NCBI RefSeq assembly: GCF_018866325.1
Contig: NZ_CP076457.1
Span: forward strand, 992,001 to 1,056,000
Direction: 5' to 3'
From: Streptomyces sp. YPW6
Lineage (GTDB): Bacteria; Actinomycetota; Actinomycetes; Streptomycetales; Streptomycetaceae
DNA: 64,000 bases
Both the position numbers and the translations under genes were made by a program. Position 1 is the stretch's first letter. Each line of letters begins with the position of its first letter. The notes below the pieces were generated by a model. That model was not told where the DNA came from and did no database searches. It worked only from the letters and a program-made list of their open reading frames with translations. Positions 36,554 through 45,761 of this stretch are shown here, in pieces.

Positions 36554-37357
36554 GTGCCGCCGTCCCACGCCAGCACAGCCGACTCCAAGCCCTCCGGTTC
36601 CAGCGGTGGGGTGCAGTCCCTTGAGCGCGCCTTCGATCTGCTGGAGCGGATGGCCGACGCCGGGGGCGAGGTCGGGCTGAGCGAGCTGTCCGCGAGCAGC
36701 GGTCTGCCCCTGCCGACCATCCACCGGCTGATGCGCACCCTGGTCGTCTGCGGGTACGTACGCCAGCAGCCCAACCGCCGCTACGCGCTGGGGCCCCGGC
36801 TGATCCGGCTCGGCGAGTCCGCCTCCCGGCTGCTCGGCACCTGGGCGAGGCCCTACCTCAGCCGACTGGTCGAGGAGACCGGCGAGACGGCGAACATGGC
36901 CCTGCTGGACGGGGACGAGATCGTGTACGTCGCCCAGGTGCCGTCCAAGCACTCCATGCGGATGTTCACCGAGGTCGGCCGACGCGTCCTGCCCCACTCC
37001 ACCGGCGTGGGCAAGGCGCTCCTCGCGCACACCCCCGCCGACGAGGTCCGCGCGCTGCTGGCCCGTACGGGCATGCCCGCCGCCACGGAGAAGACGATCA
37101 CCACGCCGGAGGGCTTCCTCGACGCCCTGGAACAGGTGCGCCGCGCCGGGTACGCGGTGGACGACAACGAACAGGAGATCGGGGTGCGGTGCCTCGCGGT
37201 CTCCGTACCGGACTCCCCCACCTCGGCCGCGATCTCCATCTCGGGCCCGGCGGGGCGGGTGACGGAGGCGGCCACGGAACGGATCGTGCCGATCCTCCAG
37301 CAGGTCGCGGGCGAGCTGTCCGAAGCCCTGGCGAGCAGCGGCGCGAACGGCGGCTGA
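36554..37357 (+). CDS. allR: IclR-family regulator of allantoin/glyoxylate genes (AllR-like)
   Basis: 267 residues. The winged HTH is at about 22-85 (LERAFDLLERMAD, LPLPTIHRLMRTLVVCGYV) and the IclR effector domain follows (LPHSTGVGKALLA, IGVRCLAVSVPD). The GTG start at 36554 is preceded by AAAGGA. Its position divergent from allB matches AllR of S. coelicolor, reported to control allantoin degradation with allantoin-pathway ligands as effectors. The gene name rests on this context. Confidence 0.88.
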   Translation: MPPSHASTADSKPSGSSGGVQSLERAFDLLERMADAGGEVGLSELSASSGLPLPTIHRLMRTLVVCGYVRQQPNRRYALGPRLIRLGESASRLLGTWARPYLSRLVEETGETANMALLDGDEIVYVAQVPSKHSMRMFTEVGRRVLPHSTGVGKALLAHTPADEVRALLARTGMPAATEKTITTPEGFLDALEQVRRAGYAVDDNEQEIGVRCLAVSVPDSPTSAAISISGPAGRVTEAATERIVPILQQVAGELSEALASSGANGG

Positions 37358-37415
37358 ATCGCGGGGCCGGCGGCGACACGGAGGCGCGGGGCGTGGGGTT
37401 TCGGACTTCGGCGTT

Positions 37416-38096
37416 TCAGACCTCGGCCGGGACCGTCAGCCGTCCGTCGTCCATCGTCACCGTCCGGTCCACCCGGTCCAGGTGCGCCCGGTCGTGCGTG
37501 ACCAGCACCGTGGCGGTGGCGCGCTCCCGGGTCAGGGTGACCAGCAGGTCGAGCACGGCCCCGCCGCGTACGTGGTCGAGTGCGCTGGTCGGCTCGTCGA
37601 CGAGCAGGACCGCCGGTTCGTTCATCAGGGCCCGCGCGATGTTGACGCGCTGGCGCTGACCGCCGGAGAGCTGGTGCGGCCGACGCTCCGCACGGTCGGC
37701 GAGCCCGACCGCGTCCAGCAGCTCCAGGGCCCGGCGCCGGGCACCGCGGGCGGTGCCCCCGGACAGGTGGCGCATGGCCTGGAGCTGTTCGGCCGCGGTG
37801 AGCGACGGCAGCAGGTTGGGCTGCTGGAAGACGATGCCGATCCGGTCCCGGCGCAGCGCCGCCCGCCCCGCGCGGCTCAGCCCCGCCGTCGGCGTCCCGG
37901 CCACGACGACCTCGCCGGAGTCCGGGGTGACCAGGGTGGCGGCGGCCGCGAGCAGGCTCGACTTGCCCGAGCCGGACGGCCCGACGACGGCGGTCAGCGT
38001 GCCCGGCGGGACGTCCAGCGAGACCCGGTCCAGGGCGGTGAGCCGGCCTTCGCCGTCCGGGTAGGTGAGGGTGACGTCGGTCAGGGTGAGCGTCAT
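37416..38096 (-). CDS. MacB/LolD-type ABC transporter ATP-binding protein
   Basis: 226 residues: Walker A GPSGSGKSS, Q-loop VFQQPNLLPSLT, signature LSGGQRQR, Walker B VLLVDEPTSALD and H-loop VLVTHDRAH. The start overlaps the permease stop (ATGA). This ATPase/FtsX-permease pair next to a two-component system is a common Gram-positive arrangement for export or stress-sensing modules. Confidence 0.9.
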   Translation of the reverse strand: MTLTLTDVTLTYPDGEGRLTALDRVSLDVPPGTLTAVVGPSGSGKSSLLAAAATLVTPDSGEVVVAGTPTAGLSRAGRAALRRDRIGIVFQQPNLLPSLTAAEQLQAMRHLSGGTARGARRRALELLDAVGLADRAERRPHQLSGGQRQRVNIARALMNEPAVLLVDEPTSALDHVRGGAVLDLLVTLTRERATATVLVTHDRAHLDRVDRTVTMDDGRLTVPAEV

Positions 38097-39172
38097 CGGG
38101 CACTCCCGAGTGCGGTGAGCGGGTCGACGGCGGTGATCCGCCGGACGGACAGGGCGGCCCCGAGCGCGCCGAGGGCGATCATCACGGCGGCCGGGACGAG
38201 GACGGTCGCCGGATCGAGGACGAACGGGACGGCTCCCCCGCCGATCAGGGCCCCGGCCCCGGCAGCGAGGGCGGCGCCCAGTCCCGTACCGAGGACGAGC
38301 ATGACCACGGCCTGCCCCAGCGCGTCGCGCAGCAGGTACGGGGTCGACGCTCCGAGCGCCTTGAGCACGGCGACGTCGCCGCTGCGCTGGATCGTCCAGA
38401 CGGTGAAGAACGCCCCGATGACGAGCGCGGAGATGGCGAAGAGGAAGCCGCGCATCAGTTGCAGGGAGCCGTTCTCCGCCTGGTAGGAGCCGATCGCGGC
38501 GAGGGAGTCGTCGAGCGGGAGCGTGCTGGTGCCCGCCGCCGCGTCTCCGGCGGCGAGGTCGACGCCGCCGGTGGTGGTCAGGGCGATCACGGTCGCCTGC
38601 TCGGCGGGCCCGGCGCCGTCGTGGCCGATCCGCTGCCAGTCGTCGAGGGTGGTCCACACGACGGGCGTGTGGCTGTACGAGGCGTCGGTGGCGACGGCGG
38701 CGACCTCGCGCTCGGTCCCGCCGAGCGCGATCCGGTCACCGGCGGCGGCGTCCAGCTCCTCGGCGGCCTTCGCGGAGAGCACGACCCGCCCGGGGCCGAT
38801 CCCGTCCGGCCCGAGCGTGCCGTCCGGTTCGACGCCGAAGACCGACACGGCGCCGCTCCGCTCACCGGCGGTGGCGTTCAGGGTGCGGATGCCGACCGGC
38901 TGCGCGGCGTCGACCCCGGGCCGGGCGGCCCAGGCCCGCCAGGCGTCTTCCGGGACGGCCGAGTCGGCGAACGACTCCGCCTGCCCGTCCGGAGGTGCGG
39001 CGAAGGCCAGGTGGTCGGCGTCGAGGCCGGTGACGGCCGAGGTGTTCTCCCGGGCCAGCCCGGCGGTGAGGCCGGACAGCAGGCCCACGAGCAGCGTGAT
39101 CAGCACCACGACCGAGCCCATGAGCGCGAACCGGCCCCTGGCGAAGCGGAGGTCTCTCCATGCGACGAACAT
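38093..39172 (-). CDS. FtsX-like (MacB/DevC-type) ABC transporter permease
   Basis: 359 residues. One N-terminal helix (FALMGSVVVLITLLVGLL), a ~190-residue extracellular domain and three C-terminal helices, the last two around PFVLDPATVLVPAAVMIALG. Mechanotransmission-type permease; the substrate could be a lipid, a peptide or none. Divergent from the histidine kinase gene over 110 bp. Confidence 0.88.
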   Translation of the reverse strand: MFVAWRDLRFARGRFALMGSVVVLITLLVGLLSGLTAGLARENTSAVTGLDADHLAFAAPPDGQAESFADSAVPEDAWRAWAARPGVDAAQPVGIRTLNATAGERSGAVSVFGVEPDGTLGPDGIGPGRVVLSAKAAEELDAAAGDRIALGGTEREVAAVATDASYSHTPVVWTTLDDWQRIGHDGAGPAEQATVIALTTTGGVDLAAGDAAAGTSTLPLDDSLAAIGSYQAENGSLQLMRGFLFAISALVIGAFFTVWTIQRSGDVAVLKALGASTPYLLRDALGQAVVMLVLGTGLGAALAAGAGALIGGGAVPFVLDPATVLVPAAVMIALGALGAALSVRRITAVDPLTALGSAR

Positions 39173-39282
39173 GACCCCAGCGTCGTCGGGCGCGGCCGGG
39201 AGGACATCGCGCTGCGGACGGGCCCGGGATCAACCTTTCGATGGACCGGGGCCGAGGTCTCCGCGGCTACGCTGGACACACC

Positions 39283-40755
39283 ATGGATTCGCGATCGCAC
39301 ACCCACGTCACGGCTGCCCTGCGGCTCTGTCTGCACGCCCTGCTGGCGGGGCTGCTGGCCCTGGTGGTGGTGCGCGCGGTCGGCGAGGGCGCTCCGGACA
39401 CGGCGGCGGTCGTGTCGGTGACGCTGCTGACGGCGGCCGTGTACGCGGCGGGGGCGGCCCGGTCCTCCCCCGTACGGCCGGGAAGCGGTTCCCCGTCCGT
39501 ACGGCCGGAGGCCTCCGGCGCTCGGCCGGGAAGTCCCTCCGTACGGCCGGACGGCTCGGGCACACGGCCGGGAGACTCGGGGACACGACAGGCAGACTCC
39601 GCTGCCCGGCCGGAAAACTCCGTCGCACGGCGGGGAAACCCCGTACAGCCGGGAACGCGGGCAGGGGCGTGGTGGCTGGCCGGGCTGTGGGCGCTGTGGG
39701 TCGTGCTGCTGGTGCTGTCGCCGGACGCCCTGTGGGTCGCCTTCCCGCTCTACTTCCTCCAGCTCCACTTCCTGCCGATGCGCTGGGCGCTGCCCGCCGT
39801 CGTGGTCACCGCGGCCGCCGCGATCACCAGCTTCGTCGTGCACCGGCAGGAGATCGAACCCGGTGCGTTCATCGGGCCGCTGATCGGCGCGGCGGTCGCC
39901 GTCGCCACCGTCCTCGGGTACGACGCCCTCTTCCGGGAGAGCGAACGGCGGCGGGAGCTGATCGTGGAGCTGGTCGCCACCCGGGCGGACCTCGCCGAGG
40001 CGGAACGCACCGCGGGGACGCTCGCCGAGCGCGAGCGTCTGGCCCGGGAGATCCACGACACCCTGGCGCAGGGGCTGTCCAGCATCCAGTTGCTGCTGCG
40101 CGCCGCCGAACGCTCGCTGCCCGAGGACGCCCCGGCGACCCCGCACGTCCGGGCCGCTCGCGAGGCGGCGCAGGCCAATCTCGCTGAGGCGCGCTCCTTC
40201 GTCCGGGCACTGACCCCGCCGGACCTGGAGCACGGGACACTGGCCGCCGCGCTGGAGCGGCTCTGCGCGCGGACGACCGCACCGGAGCTGACCGTCCGGT
40301 TCGCGGTGAGCGGCACCCCGGTGGAGCTGCCGACCCCGTACGAGGTGGCGCTGCTGCGGACCGCCCAGTCGGCGCTGGCCAACACGGTGCGCCACTCCCG
40401 GGCGCGTCGGGCGGAGATCACCTTGAGCTTCATGGACACCTCGGTGGCGCTGGACGTCGTGGACGACGGGCGGGGCTTCGACCCGTCACAGGCTCCGGTG
40501 CGCGAGCGGAGCAAGGGCGGCGACGGCGGCTTCGGGCTGCCGGCGATGCGGGCGCGCGCCGGATCGCTGGGGGGCGCGCTGAGCGTGGAATCGGCGCCGG
40601 GACAGGGGACCGCGGTGGCACTCACGCTGCCGCTGCCCGTCCCGGAAGCGGCAGAGGCAGAGGCAGAGGCAGAGGCAGAGGCAGCGTCAACGGCGCAGGA
40701 AGCCGGTGCGCGCACGGTCCCGGGCACCGCCGCGAACCCGGAGCGGGCCGCGTGA
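39283..40755 (+). CDS. NarL-type sensor histidine kinase with low-complexity insert
   Basis: 490 residues. Two helices (about 10-50) precede an insert of some 65 residues made of R-P-x-x-S-G-like repeats (about 60-125), then more helices, a coiled linker (ERRRELIVELVATRADLAEAERTA) and HisKA_3 with H-box REIHDTLAQG. The ATPase domain has VDDGRGFDP and GFGLPAMRARA. The tail has an alternating Glu-Ala run encoded by a GCAGAG hexanucleotide repeat. The stop overlaps the response regulator GTG start. Probably controls the divergent ABC pair. Confidence 0.88.
   Translation: MDSRSHTHVTAALRLCLHALLAGLLALVVVRAVGEGAPDTAAVVSVTLLTAAVYAAGAARSSPVRPGSGSPSVRPEASGARPGSPSVRPDGSGTRPGDSGTRQADSAARPENSVARRGNPVQPGTRAGAWWLAGLWALWVVLLVLSPDALWVAFPLYFLQLHFLPMRWALPAVVVTAAAAITSFVVHRQEIEPGAFIGPLIGAAVAVATVLGYDALFRESERRRELIVELVATRADLAEAERTAGTLAERERLAREIHDTLAQGLSSIQLLLRAAERSLPEDAPATPHVRAAREAAQANLAEARSFVRALTPPDLEHGTLAAALERLCARTTAPELTVRFAVSGTPVELPTPYEVALLRTAQSALANTVRHSRARRAEITLSFMDTSVALDVVDDGRGFDPSQAPVRERSKGGDGGFGLPAMRARAGSLGGALSVESAPGQGTAVALTLPLPVPEAAEAEAEAEAEAASTAQEAGARTVPGTAANPERAA
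40652..40687 (+). repeat. Hexanucleotide microsatellite (GCAGAG)n in kinase C-terminus
   Basis: Five to six consecutive GCAGAG/GAGGCA units encode an alternating Ala-Glu tract. The unit is codon-neutral in length, so copy-number changes keep frame. Confidence 0.8.
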
Positions 40756-41393
40756 GCGCGGGCGGCGACGCGATCAGGCTGCTGCTCGCGGACGACCATC
40801 CGGTGGTCCGGGCGGGGCTGCGCGCGGTGCTGGACACCGAGCCGGACTTCCGGGTCGACGGCGAGGCCGCCACCGCCGAGGAGGCCGTCGCCCTGGCGGC
40901 GACGGGCGGCTTCGACGTGGTCCTGATGGACCTGCAGTTCCGTGCGGGGATGCACGGCTCCGAGGCCACGGCGACGATCACCGCAGCCCCGGACGGGCCC
41001 CGGGTCCTGATCCTCACCACCTACGACTCCGACGCGGACATCCTGGCGGCGGTCGAGGCCGGGGCGATCGGCTATCTGCTCAAGGACGCGCCGCCGCAGG
41101 AGCTGGCGGCCGCGGTACGGACGGCGGCGGCGGGACGTTCCGCGCTGGCGCCCTCGGTGGCGCACCGGCTGATGGACCGGATGCGCACACCGGCCGAGGC
41201 GCTGACGCGGCGCGAGCTGGAAGTCCTCCAGCTGGTCGGGGAAGGTCTGTCGAACCTGCGGATCAGCAAGCGGCTGTTCCTGAGCCAGGCCACGGTGAAG
41301 TCCCATCTGGTGCACATCTACGCCAAGCTGGGCGTCGACTCCCGAACGGCGGCGGTCGCGGCGGCCACCGCCCGCAGGCTCATCCGGCGCTGA
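40752..41393 (+). CDS. NarL/LuxR-family response regulator
   Basis: 213 residues. The receiver has LLADDHP, phospho-acceptor Asp in VVLMDLQF, Thr in LILTTYDSD and Lys in GYLLKDAPP. The LuxR HTH follows (LTRRELEVLQLVGEGLSNLRISKRLFLSQATVKSHL). It overlaps the kinase by 4 bp (GTGA). A complete contrast to the receiver-less regulator at 27.4 kb. The 3' end is the first unit of a 32-bp tandem array. Confidence 0.93.
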   Translation: MSAGGDAIRLLLADDHPVVRAGLRAVLDTEPDFRVDGEAATAEEAVALAATGGFDVVLMDLQFRAGMHGSEATATITAAPDGPRVLILTTYDSDADILAAVEAGAIGYLLKDAPPQELAAAVRTAAAGRSALAPSVAHRLMDRMRTPAEALTRRELEVLQLVGEGLSNLRISKRLFLSQATVKSHLVHIYAKLGVDSRTAAVAAATARRLIRR

Positions 41394-41500
41394 CGGGACC
41401 CGCCCGCAGACTCATCCAGCGCCGACAGGGCCCGCCCGCAGGCTCATCCAGCGCTTGCAGGGCCCGCCCGCAGGCTCATCCAGCGCTTGCAGGGCCCGCC
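41373..41500. repeat. 32-bp tandem repeat (4 units) starting in the response-regulator 3' end
   Basis: Units at 41373-41404, 41405-41436, 41437-41468 and 41469-41500. The first contains the last codons and stop of the response regulator. Units 3 and 4 are identical. A partial fifth unit begins at 41501. Confidence 0.9.
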
Positions 41501-41533
41501 CGGCGGATGAGGCGCGGACGTCCGGGCGGGCGG

Positions 41534-41848
41534 TCACCCGCGCGGCGGCTCGCCGAAGAGGTCGACCGCGTTGCGCACCTCGCGCAGGGCCGCCGCCACC
41601 GCGCTCACCGAGCCGATGGCGCCCGCGATCAGTAACAGGGAACGGCGCATACGGGGGATCTCCGGCACACCGCCGACGGCCATGGCGGCCAAGGCCGCCA
41701 GCTCGTCCTCGGCGATCGGCCGGTCGGGGAAGTCGATGCGGAGACCGGCCAGCTCCCGGCGCAGCCGCGAGACGGCTGTCCGCAGCTCGGCCACCCTCGG
41801 GTCCTCGCCGCTGCCGGTCAGCGGCTTGTGCCCCACGCTTCGCAACAC
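41534..41848 (-). CDS. Conserved hypothetical protein (DUF5955-like)
   Basis: 104 residues from GTG 41848 (GAGGGGGAG ribosome-binding site). A charged N-terminal helix (DPRVAELRTAVSRLRRELAGL) and a hydrophobic C-terminal segment (RRSLLLIAGAIGSVSAVAAAL) suggest a small membrane-associated or helical protein. Resembles a Streptomyces family I recall as DUF5955. Function unknown. Confidence 0.65.
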   Translation of the reverse strand: MLRSVGHKPLTGSGEDPRVAELRTAVSRLRRELAGLRIDFPDRPIAEDELAALAAMAVGGVPEIPRMRRSLLLIAGAIGSVSAVAAALREVRNAVDLFGEPPRG

Positions 41849-42039
41849 AGCACTCCCCCTCGCACGTCCGTGTGCCGGTGTCTCCCCCCGTATCCGGGGT
41901 GGTGGCCAAGTCCCCGGGTTCGTCCGCAAGTTAACGCCATGACAGGCAGTGCGCGCCAGCCCACGGAAAGAAATCGGGGTTACCCCTGAGAGTGACATGC
42001 GTGTCGCATGTGCGAAGGGCGCAGTGGTATCCAGACCTC

Positions 42040-42669
42040 ATGGTTGAGGACATGGCGAGGGACAGAGCGCGCGGGACGCGGAACCCCGAGGTCGCGGGGG
42101 TGCTGCTGGCCGCCGGAGGCGGCCGTCGGCTCGGCGGCCGCCCGAAGGCCCTGCTGGGGCACCGGGGTCGCCCGCTGGTCGAACACGCGGTGCGCTCCCT
42201 GCGCGACGGCGGCTGCGGCCCGCTGCACGTGGTGCTGGGGGCGGCGGCCGAGGACGTGCGGACCCGGGCGGATCTCACGGACTGTGCGGTGAGCGTGAAC
42301 CCGGACTGGGAGCAGGGCATGGGCTCCTCGCTCCGGCTGGGCCTGGCGGCCCTGGCGGCGACGGACGCGGACGCGGCGCTCGTCCTTCTGGTCGACCAGC
42401 CGGGGATCGGCGCGGAGGCGGTGGCGCGGGTGCGGCTCGCGTACCGCTCGCGCATGAGCCTGGCGGCGGCCTCGTACGGCGGGGAACGGAGTCATCCGGT
42501 GCTGTTCGGGGCGGACCGGTGGACGGACATCTCGGCGGCGGCCGTCGGGGACCAGGGTGCGCGCGCCTATCTGCGGGAGCACCGTGATGCGATCACGCTC
42601 GTGGAGTGTTCGGATGTGGCCGAGGCGTACGACATCGACACCTCGCGGGACCTCAGGCACCTGGAGTGA
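42040..42669 (+). CDS. MobA-like nucleotidyltransferase (molybdopterin cytidylyltransferase type)
   Basis: 209 residues. N-terminal nucleotide-binding loop LLAAGGGRRLGGRPKALL, then LLVDQPG, GGERSHPVLFG and the end VAEAYDIDTSRDL. These match MocA/CoxI-like cytidylyltransferases that finish the cofactor of xanthine dehydrogenase-type enzymes. That would suit the purine context here, though no xdh gene lies in the window. The start is uncertain: ATG 42040 or 42052. Confidence 0.82.
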   Translation: MVEDMARDRARGTRNPEVAGVLLAAGGGRRLGGRPKALLGHRGRPLVEHAVRSLRDGGCGPLHVVLGAAAEDVRTRADLTDCAVSVNPDWEQGMGSSLRLGLAALAATDADAALVLLVDQPGIGAEAVARVRLAYRSRMSLAAASYGGERSHPVLFGADRWTDISAAAVGDQGARAYLREHRDAITLVECSDVAEAYDIDTSRDLRHLE

Positions 42670-42785
42670 CCCCGGCCACTGCTCACGACGTCGCGGGGCC
42701 TCCGCCCGCCCCTCAACCGTGCGTGGCCGCGCTGGCACGCTGCGCCGCCGTCGGCCCGTTTCTGTCGACCCGGAGAATCTCGATA

Positions 42786-42825
42786 TCAACAAACCATTGA
42801 ACTTCCACCATGAGGAAACTACTAT
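42786..42825 (+). promoter_or_regulatory. aceB promoter with overlapping boxes A2 and B
   Basis: Box A2 TCAACAAACCATTGAA (42786-42801) overlaps the -35 TTGAAC (42797-42802). Box B TTCCACCATGAGGAA (42803-42817) fills the 17-bp spacer. The -10 is TACTAT (42820-42825). This predicts a ~125-nt leader before aceB. Confidence 0.7.
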
Positions 42826-42955
42826 CCACTGGTCAGAAGCCCTCTGAACCTCAGACGGCACCCACGGCCGTATCTCGGAGCCATGGCACGCCGTGCCGTC
42901 CCAGGTGACCCGGCGGCCGTCGAGACGCCGCCGCCCGCTGAAGGAGTGACAGCTC

Positions 42956-44575
42956 ATGTCCGCACCAGCGCCGTCCACGCTGGCCATCGTCGATGCCGAG
43001 CCCCTGCCCCGGCAGGATGAGGTCCTGACCGACGCGGCCCTCGCGTTCGTGGCCGAGCTGCACCGGCAGTTCACCCCGCGCCGCAATGAGCTGCTCGCCC
43101 GGCGCGGTGAGCGCCGCGCCGAGATCGCCCGCACCTCCACGCTGGACTTCCTGCCCGAGACGGCGGCGGTCCGCGCGGACGACTCCTGGAAGGTCGCGCC
43201 GGCCCCGGCCGCCCTGAACGACCGCCGGGTGGAGATCACCGGTCCGACCGACCGCAAGATGACCATCAACGCGCTCAACTCGGGCGCGAAGGTCTGGCTC
43301 GCCGACTTCGAGGACGCCTCCGCTCCCACCTGGGAGAACGTGGTCCTCGGCCAGCTCAACCTCTCCGACGCCTACGAGCGCCGCATCGACTTCACCGACC
43401 CGAGGTCCGGCAAGTCGTACGCGCTGAAGTCCGCCGACGAGCTGGCCACGGTCGTCATGCGCCCGCGCGGCTGGCACCTGGAGGAGCGCCACCTCCAGCT
43501 GGACGGCGTCTCCGTGCCCGGCGCCCTGGTCGACTTCGGCCTCTACTTCTTCCACAACGCGCAGCGGCTGATCGACCTCGGCAAGGGCCCGTACTTCTAC
43601 CTGCCGAAGACCGAGTCGCACCTGGAGGCCCGCCTCTGGAACGACATCTTCGTCTTCGCCCAGGACTACGTCGGCATCCCGCAGGGCACGGTCCGCGCGA
43701 CCGTCCTGATCGAGACGATCACCGCCGCGTACGAGATGGAGGAGATCCTCTACGAGCTGCGCGACCACGCCGCCGGGCTCAACGCGGGCCGCTGGGACTA
43801 CCTCTTCTCCATCGTCAAGAACTTCCGTGACGGCGGCGCCAAGTTCGTCCTGCCGGACCGCAACGCGGTGACGATGACCGCCCCGTTCATGCGCGCGTAC
43901 ACCGAACTCCTGGTCCGCACCTGCCACAAGCGCGGCGCGCACGCGATCGGCGGCATGGCGGCCTTCATCCCCTCGCGCCGCGACGCCGAGGTCAACAAGG
44001 TGGCCTTCGAGAAGGTCAAGGCCGACAAGGACCGCGAGGCGAACGACGGCTTCGACGGCTCCTGGGTCGCCCACCCCGACCTGGTCCCGATCGCCCTGGC
44101 CTCCTTCGACGCGGTCCTCGGCGAGAAGCCCAACCAGAAGGACCGGCTGCGCGAGGACGTCTCGGTGGCCCCGGGCGACCTGATCGCCATCGACTCGCTC
44201 GACGCCAGGCCCACGTACGACGGCCTGCGCAACGCCGTCGCGGTCGGCATCCGTTACATCGAGGCCTGGCTGCGCGGCCTGGGCGCGGTCGCCATCTTCA
44301 ACCTGATGGAGGACGCGGCCACCGCCGAGATCTCCCGCTCCCAGATCTGGCAGTGGATCAACGCGGACGTGGTCTTCGAGAACGGCGAGCACGCCACCGC
44401 GGACCTGGCCCGCAAGGTCGCCGCCGAGGAACTGGCCGCGATCCGCGAGGAGATCGGCGAGGAGACCTTCACCGCCGGCAAGTGGCAGCAGGCCCACGAC
44501 CTCCTGCTCCAGGTCTCCCTGGACCAGGACTACGCGGACTTCCTGACCCTGCCCGCGTACGAACAGCTGCGCTGA
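42956..44575 (+). CDS. aceB: Malate synthase A
   Basis: 539 residues, full length for the A-type enzyme that condenses glyoxylate with acetyl-CoA to malate. Characteristic segments are FLPETAAVRADDSWKVA, KVWLADFEDASAPTWEN (catalytic Asp/Glu region), LPKTESHLEARLWND and GGMAAFIPSRRD. GAAGGAG precedes ATG 42956. Here it probably consumes the glyoxylate from ureidoglycolate. A strong terminator follows. Confidence 0.96.
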   Translation: MSAPAPSTLAIVDAEPLPRQDEVLTDAALAFVAELHRQFTPRRNELLARRGERRAEIARTSTLDFLPETAAVRADDSWKVAPAPAALNDRRVEITGPTDRKMTINALNSGAKVWLADFEDASAPTWENVVLGQLNLSDAYERRIDFTDPRSGKSYALKSADELATVVMRPRGWHLEERHLQLDGVSVPGALVDFGLYFFHNAQRLIDLGKGPYFYLPKTESHLEARLWNDIFVFAQDYVGIPQGTVRATVLIETITAAYEMEEILYELRDHAAGLNAGRWDYLFSIVKNFRDGGAKFVLPDRNAVTMTAPFMRAYTELLVRTCHKRGAHAIGGMAAFIPSRRDAEVNKVAFEKVKADKDREANDGFDGSWVAHPDLVPIALASFDAVLGEKPNQKDRLREDVSVAPGDLIAIDSLDARPTYDGLRNAVAVGIRYIEAWLRGLGAVAIFNLMEDAATAEISRSQIWQWINADVVFENGEHATADLARKVAAEELAAIREEIGEETFTAGKWQQAHDLLLQVSLDQDYADFLTLPAYEQLR

Positions 44576-44596
44576 CCCGCCCCGTCAGGACACCAG

Positions 44597-44638
44597 CGCC
44601 ACCGCCCCCGGCACCGCACAGCGCCGGGGGCGGTGGCG
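44597..44638 (+). terminator. Strong hairpin terminator after aceB
   Basis: A perfect 16-bp stem (44597-44612 with 44623-44638), loop 10 nt, followed by TT. It begins 21 nt past the stop. Confidence 0.8.
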
Positions 44639-44757
44639 TTCACGGGTGAGGCCGGCCGCAGGGCTGCGGCTCCCTGCCCGAGCCGGACACCGGGAGAAGC
44701 CGTGACGCGGCTCGGCGCGCCGGGGGCGGGGAACCACCACGAGCCCGTCCGGGGATG

Positions 44758-45735
44758 TCAGTCCGTCAGGACCACCGTCCGCTGGGCCGAGAAGTCGCCC
44801 CACGTGCCGTCCGGGAGCTTGGCCCTGAGCTTCACCGAGTAGCGGGTGCCCACCGGGTCGGGGAGGTCGAGGCGGTAGGTGGCGCGGCCCTCGGGGGGCG
44901 TGCCGCCCCAGACGATGGTGGTGGTCAGCTTGCCGTTCATGTGGAGCTCGTAGGCGGGGATGGTCCCGCCCGTTTCGGGCTGGTCCCAGGAGAGGTCCAG
45001 GGTGAACACGCCGCCCGCCCTGCCGACTTCGGTCCGCAGGCCGGTGGGGGCGGTGCTCGCGGGGGCGCCCGGGGCGGACGCGGTGGTGAGGTCGAGGGCG
45101 TTGCTGTCGGCCGAGGACTTGTCGGAGGCGTCCCGGGCCCGGACGGTGAAGGTGTAGACGGTCCCCGGGCGCAGCCCCGTGAGCTTCGCCGTGGTCGCGG
45201 AGGCGGGGACGCTGTGGATCCGGGAGTCCTCCTGGTAGATGTCGTACGAGGTGACGCCGACGTCGTCCGTGGCCGCATCCCAGGTGAGGGTGGCTCCACG
45301 GCTGCCGTCCGCACGGCCCGTCAGCTTCGCCGGGGCGGTGGGCGGCTCGTCGTCCTCGGGCGGGGTGGCCCGGGTGGTCACGGGGACGGCCTTGCTGAGC
45401 TCGGAGAGGTTCCCGGCCGCGTCCTTGGCCCGGACGCTGAAGGTGTAGTCCGTCGAGGCCGCCAGACCGTCGACGTCGATCATGGTCTTTGTCACCGGGA
45501 CGCTCTTGACCTTGGCCTTTCCCCGGTAGACCTCATAGCCGGCGACCTTCTCGTCGGCGGGGGCCGCCTTCCACATCACGTGCACCGAGGTGGAGCTGCT
45601 GGCCTGGGCGGTCACGTTCTGCGGGATGCCGGGCGGCTGGGTGTCGGCTTCGGCGGTACCACCGCAGGCGGAGAGGAGGGGGGCGAGGAGCAGGGCGGAG
45701 CAGGCCAACGCGGCAGATACGTGGGGGCGTTGCAC
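44758..45735 (-). CDS. Secreted lipoprotein with three fibronectin type III domains
   Basis: 325 residues from GTG 45735, chosen because GGAAGG lies 7 nt upstream and a good signal peptide follows. Lipobox LLSAC with Cys24. Three FnIII domains occupy the rest (about 35-125, 135-220, 230-320; repeated YTFSVRAKDAAGN and YTFTVRARDAS strands). In actinomycetes such modules accompany chitinases and other polysaccharide hydrolases. No catalytic domain is present. A DasR-like box lies 27 bp upstream. Confidence 0.88.
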   Translation of the reverse strand: MQRPHVSAALACSALLLAPLLSACGGTAEADTQPPGIPQNVTAQASSSTSVHVMWKAAPADEKVAGYEVYRGKAKVKSVPVTKTMIDVDGLAASTDYTFSVRAKDAAGNLSELSKAVPVTTRATPPEDDEPPTAPAKLTGRADGSRGATLTWDAATDDVGVTSYDIYQEDSRIHSVPASATTAKLTGLRPGTVYTFTVRARDASDKSSADSNALDLTTASAPGAPASTAPTGLRTEVGRAGGVFTLDLSWDQPETGGTIPAYELHMNGKLTTTIVWGGTPPEGRATYRLDLPDPVGTRYSVKLRAKLPDGTWGDFSAQRTVVLTD

Positions 45736-45761
45736 GATGGTGCCTTCCATCCGGACAGCAA

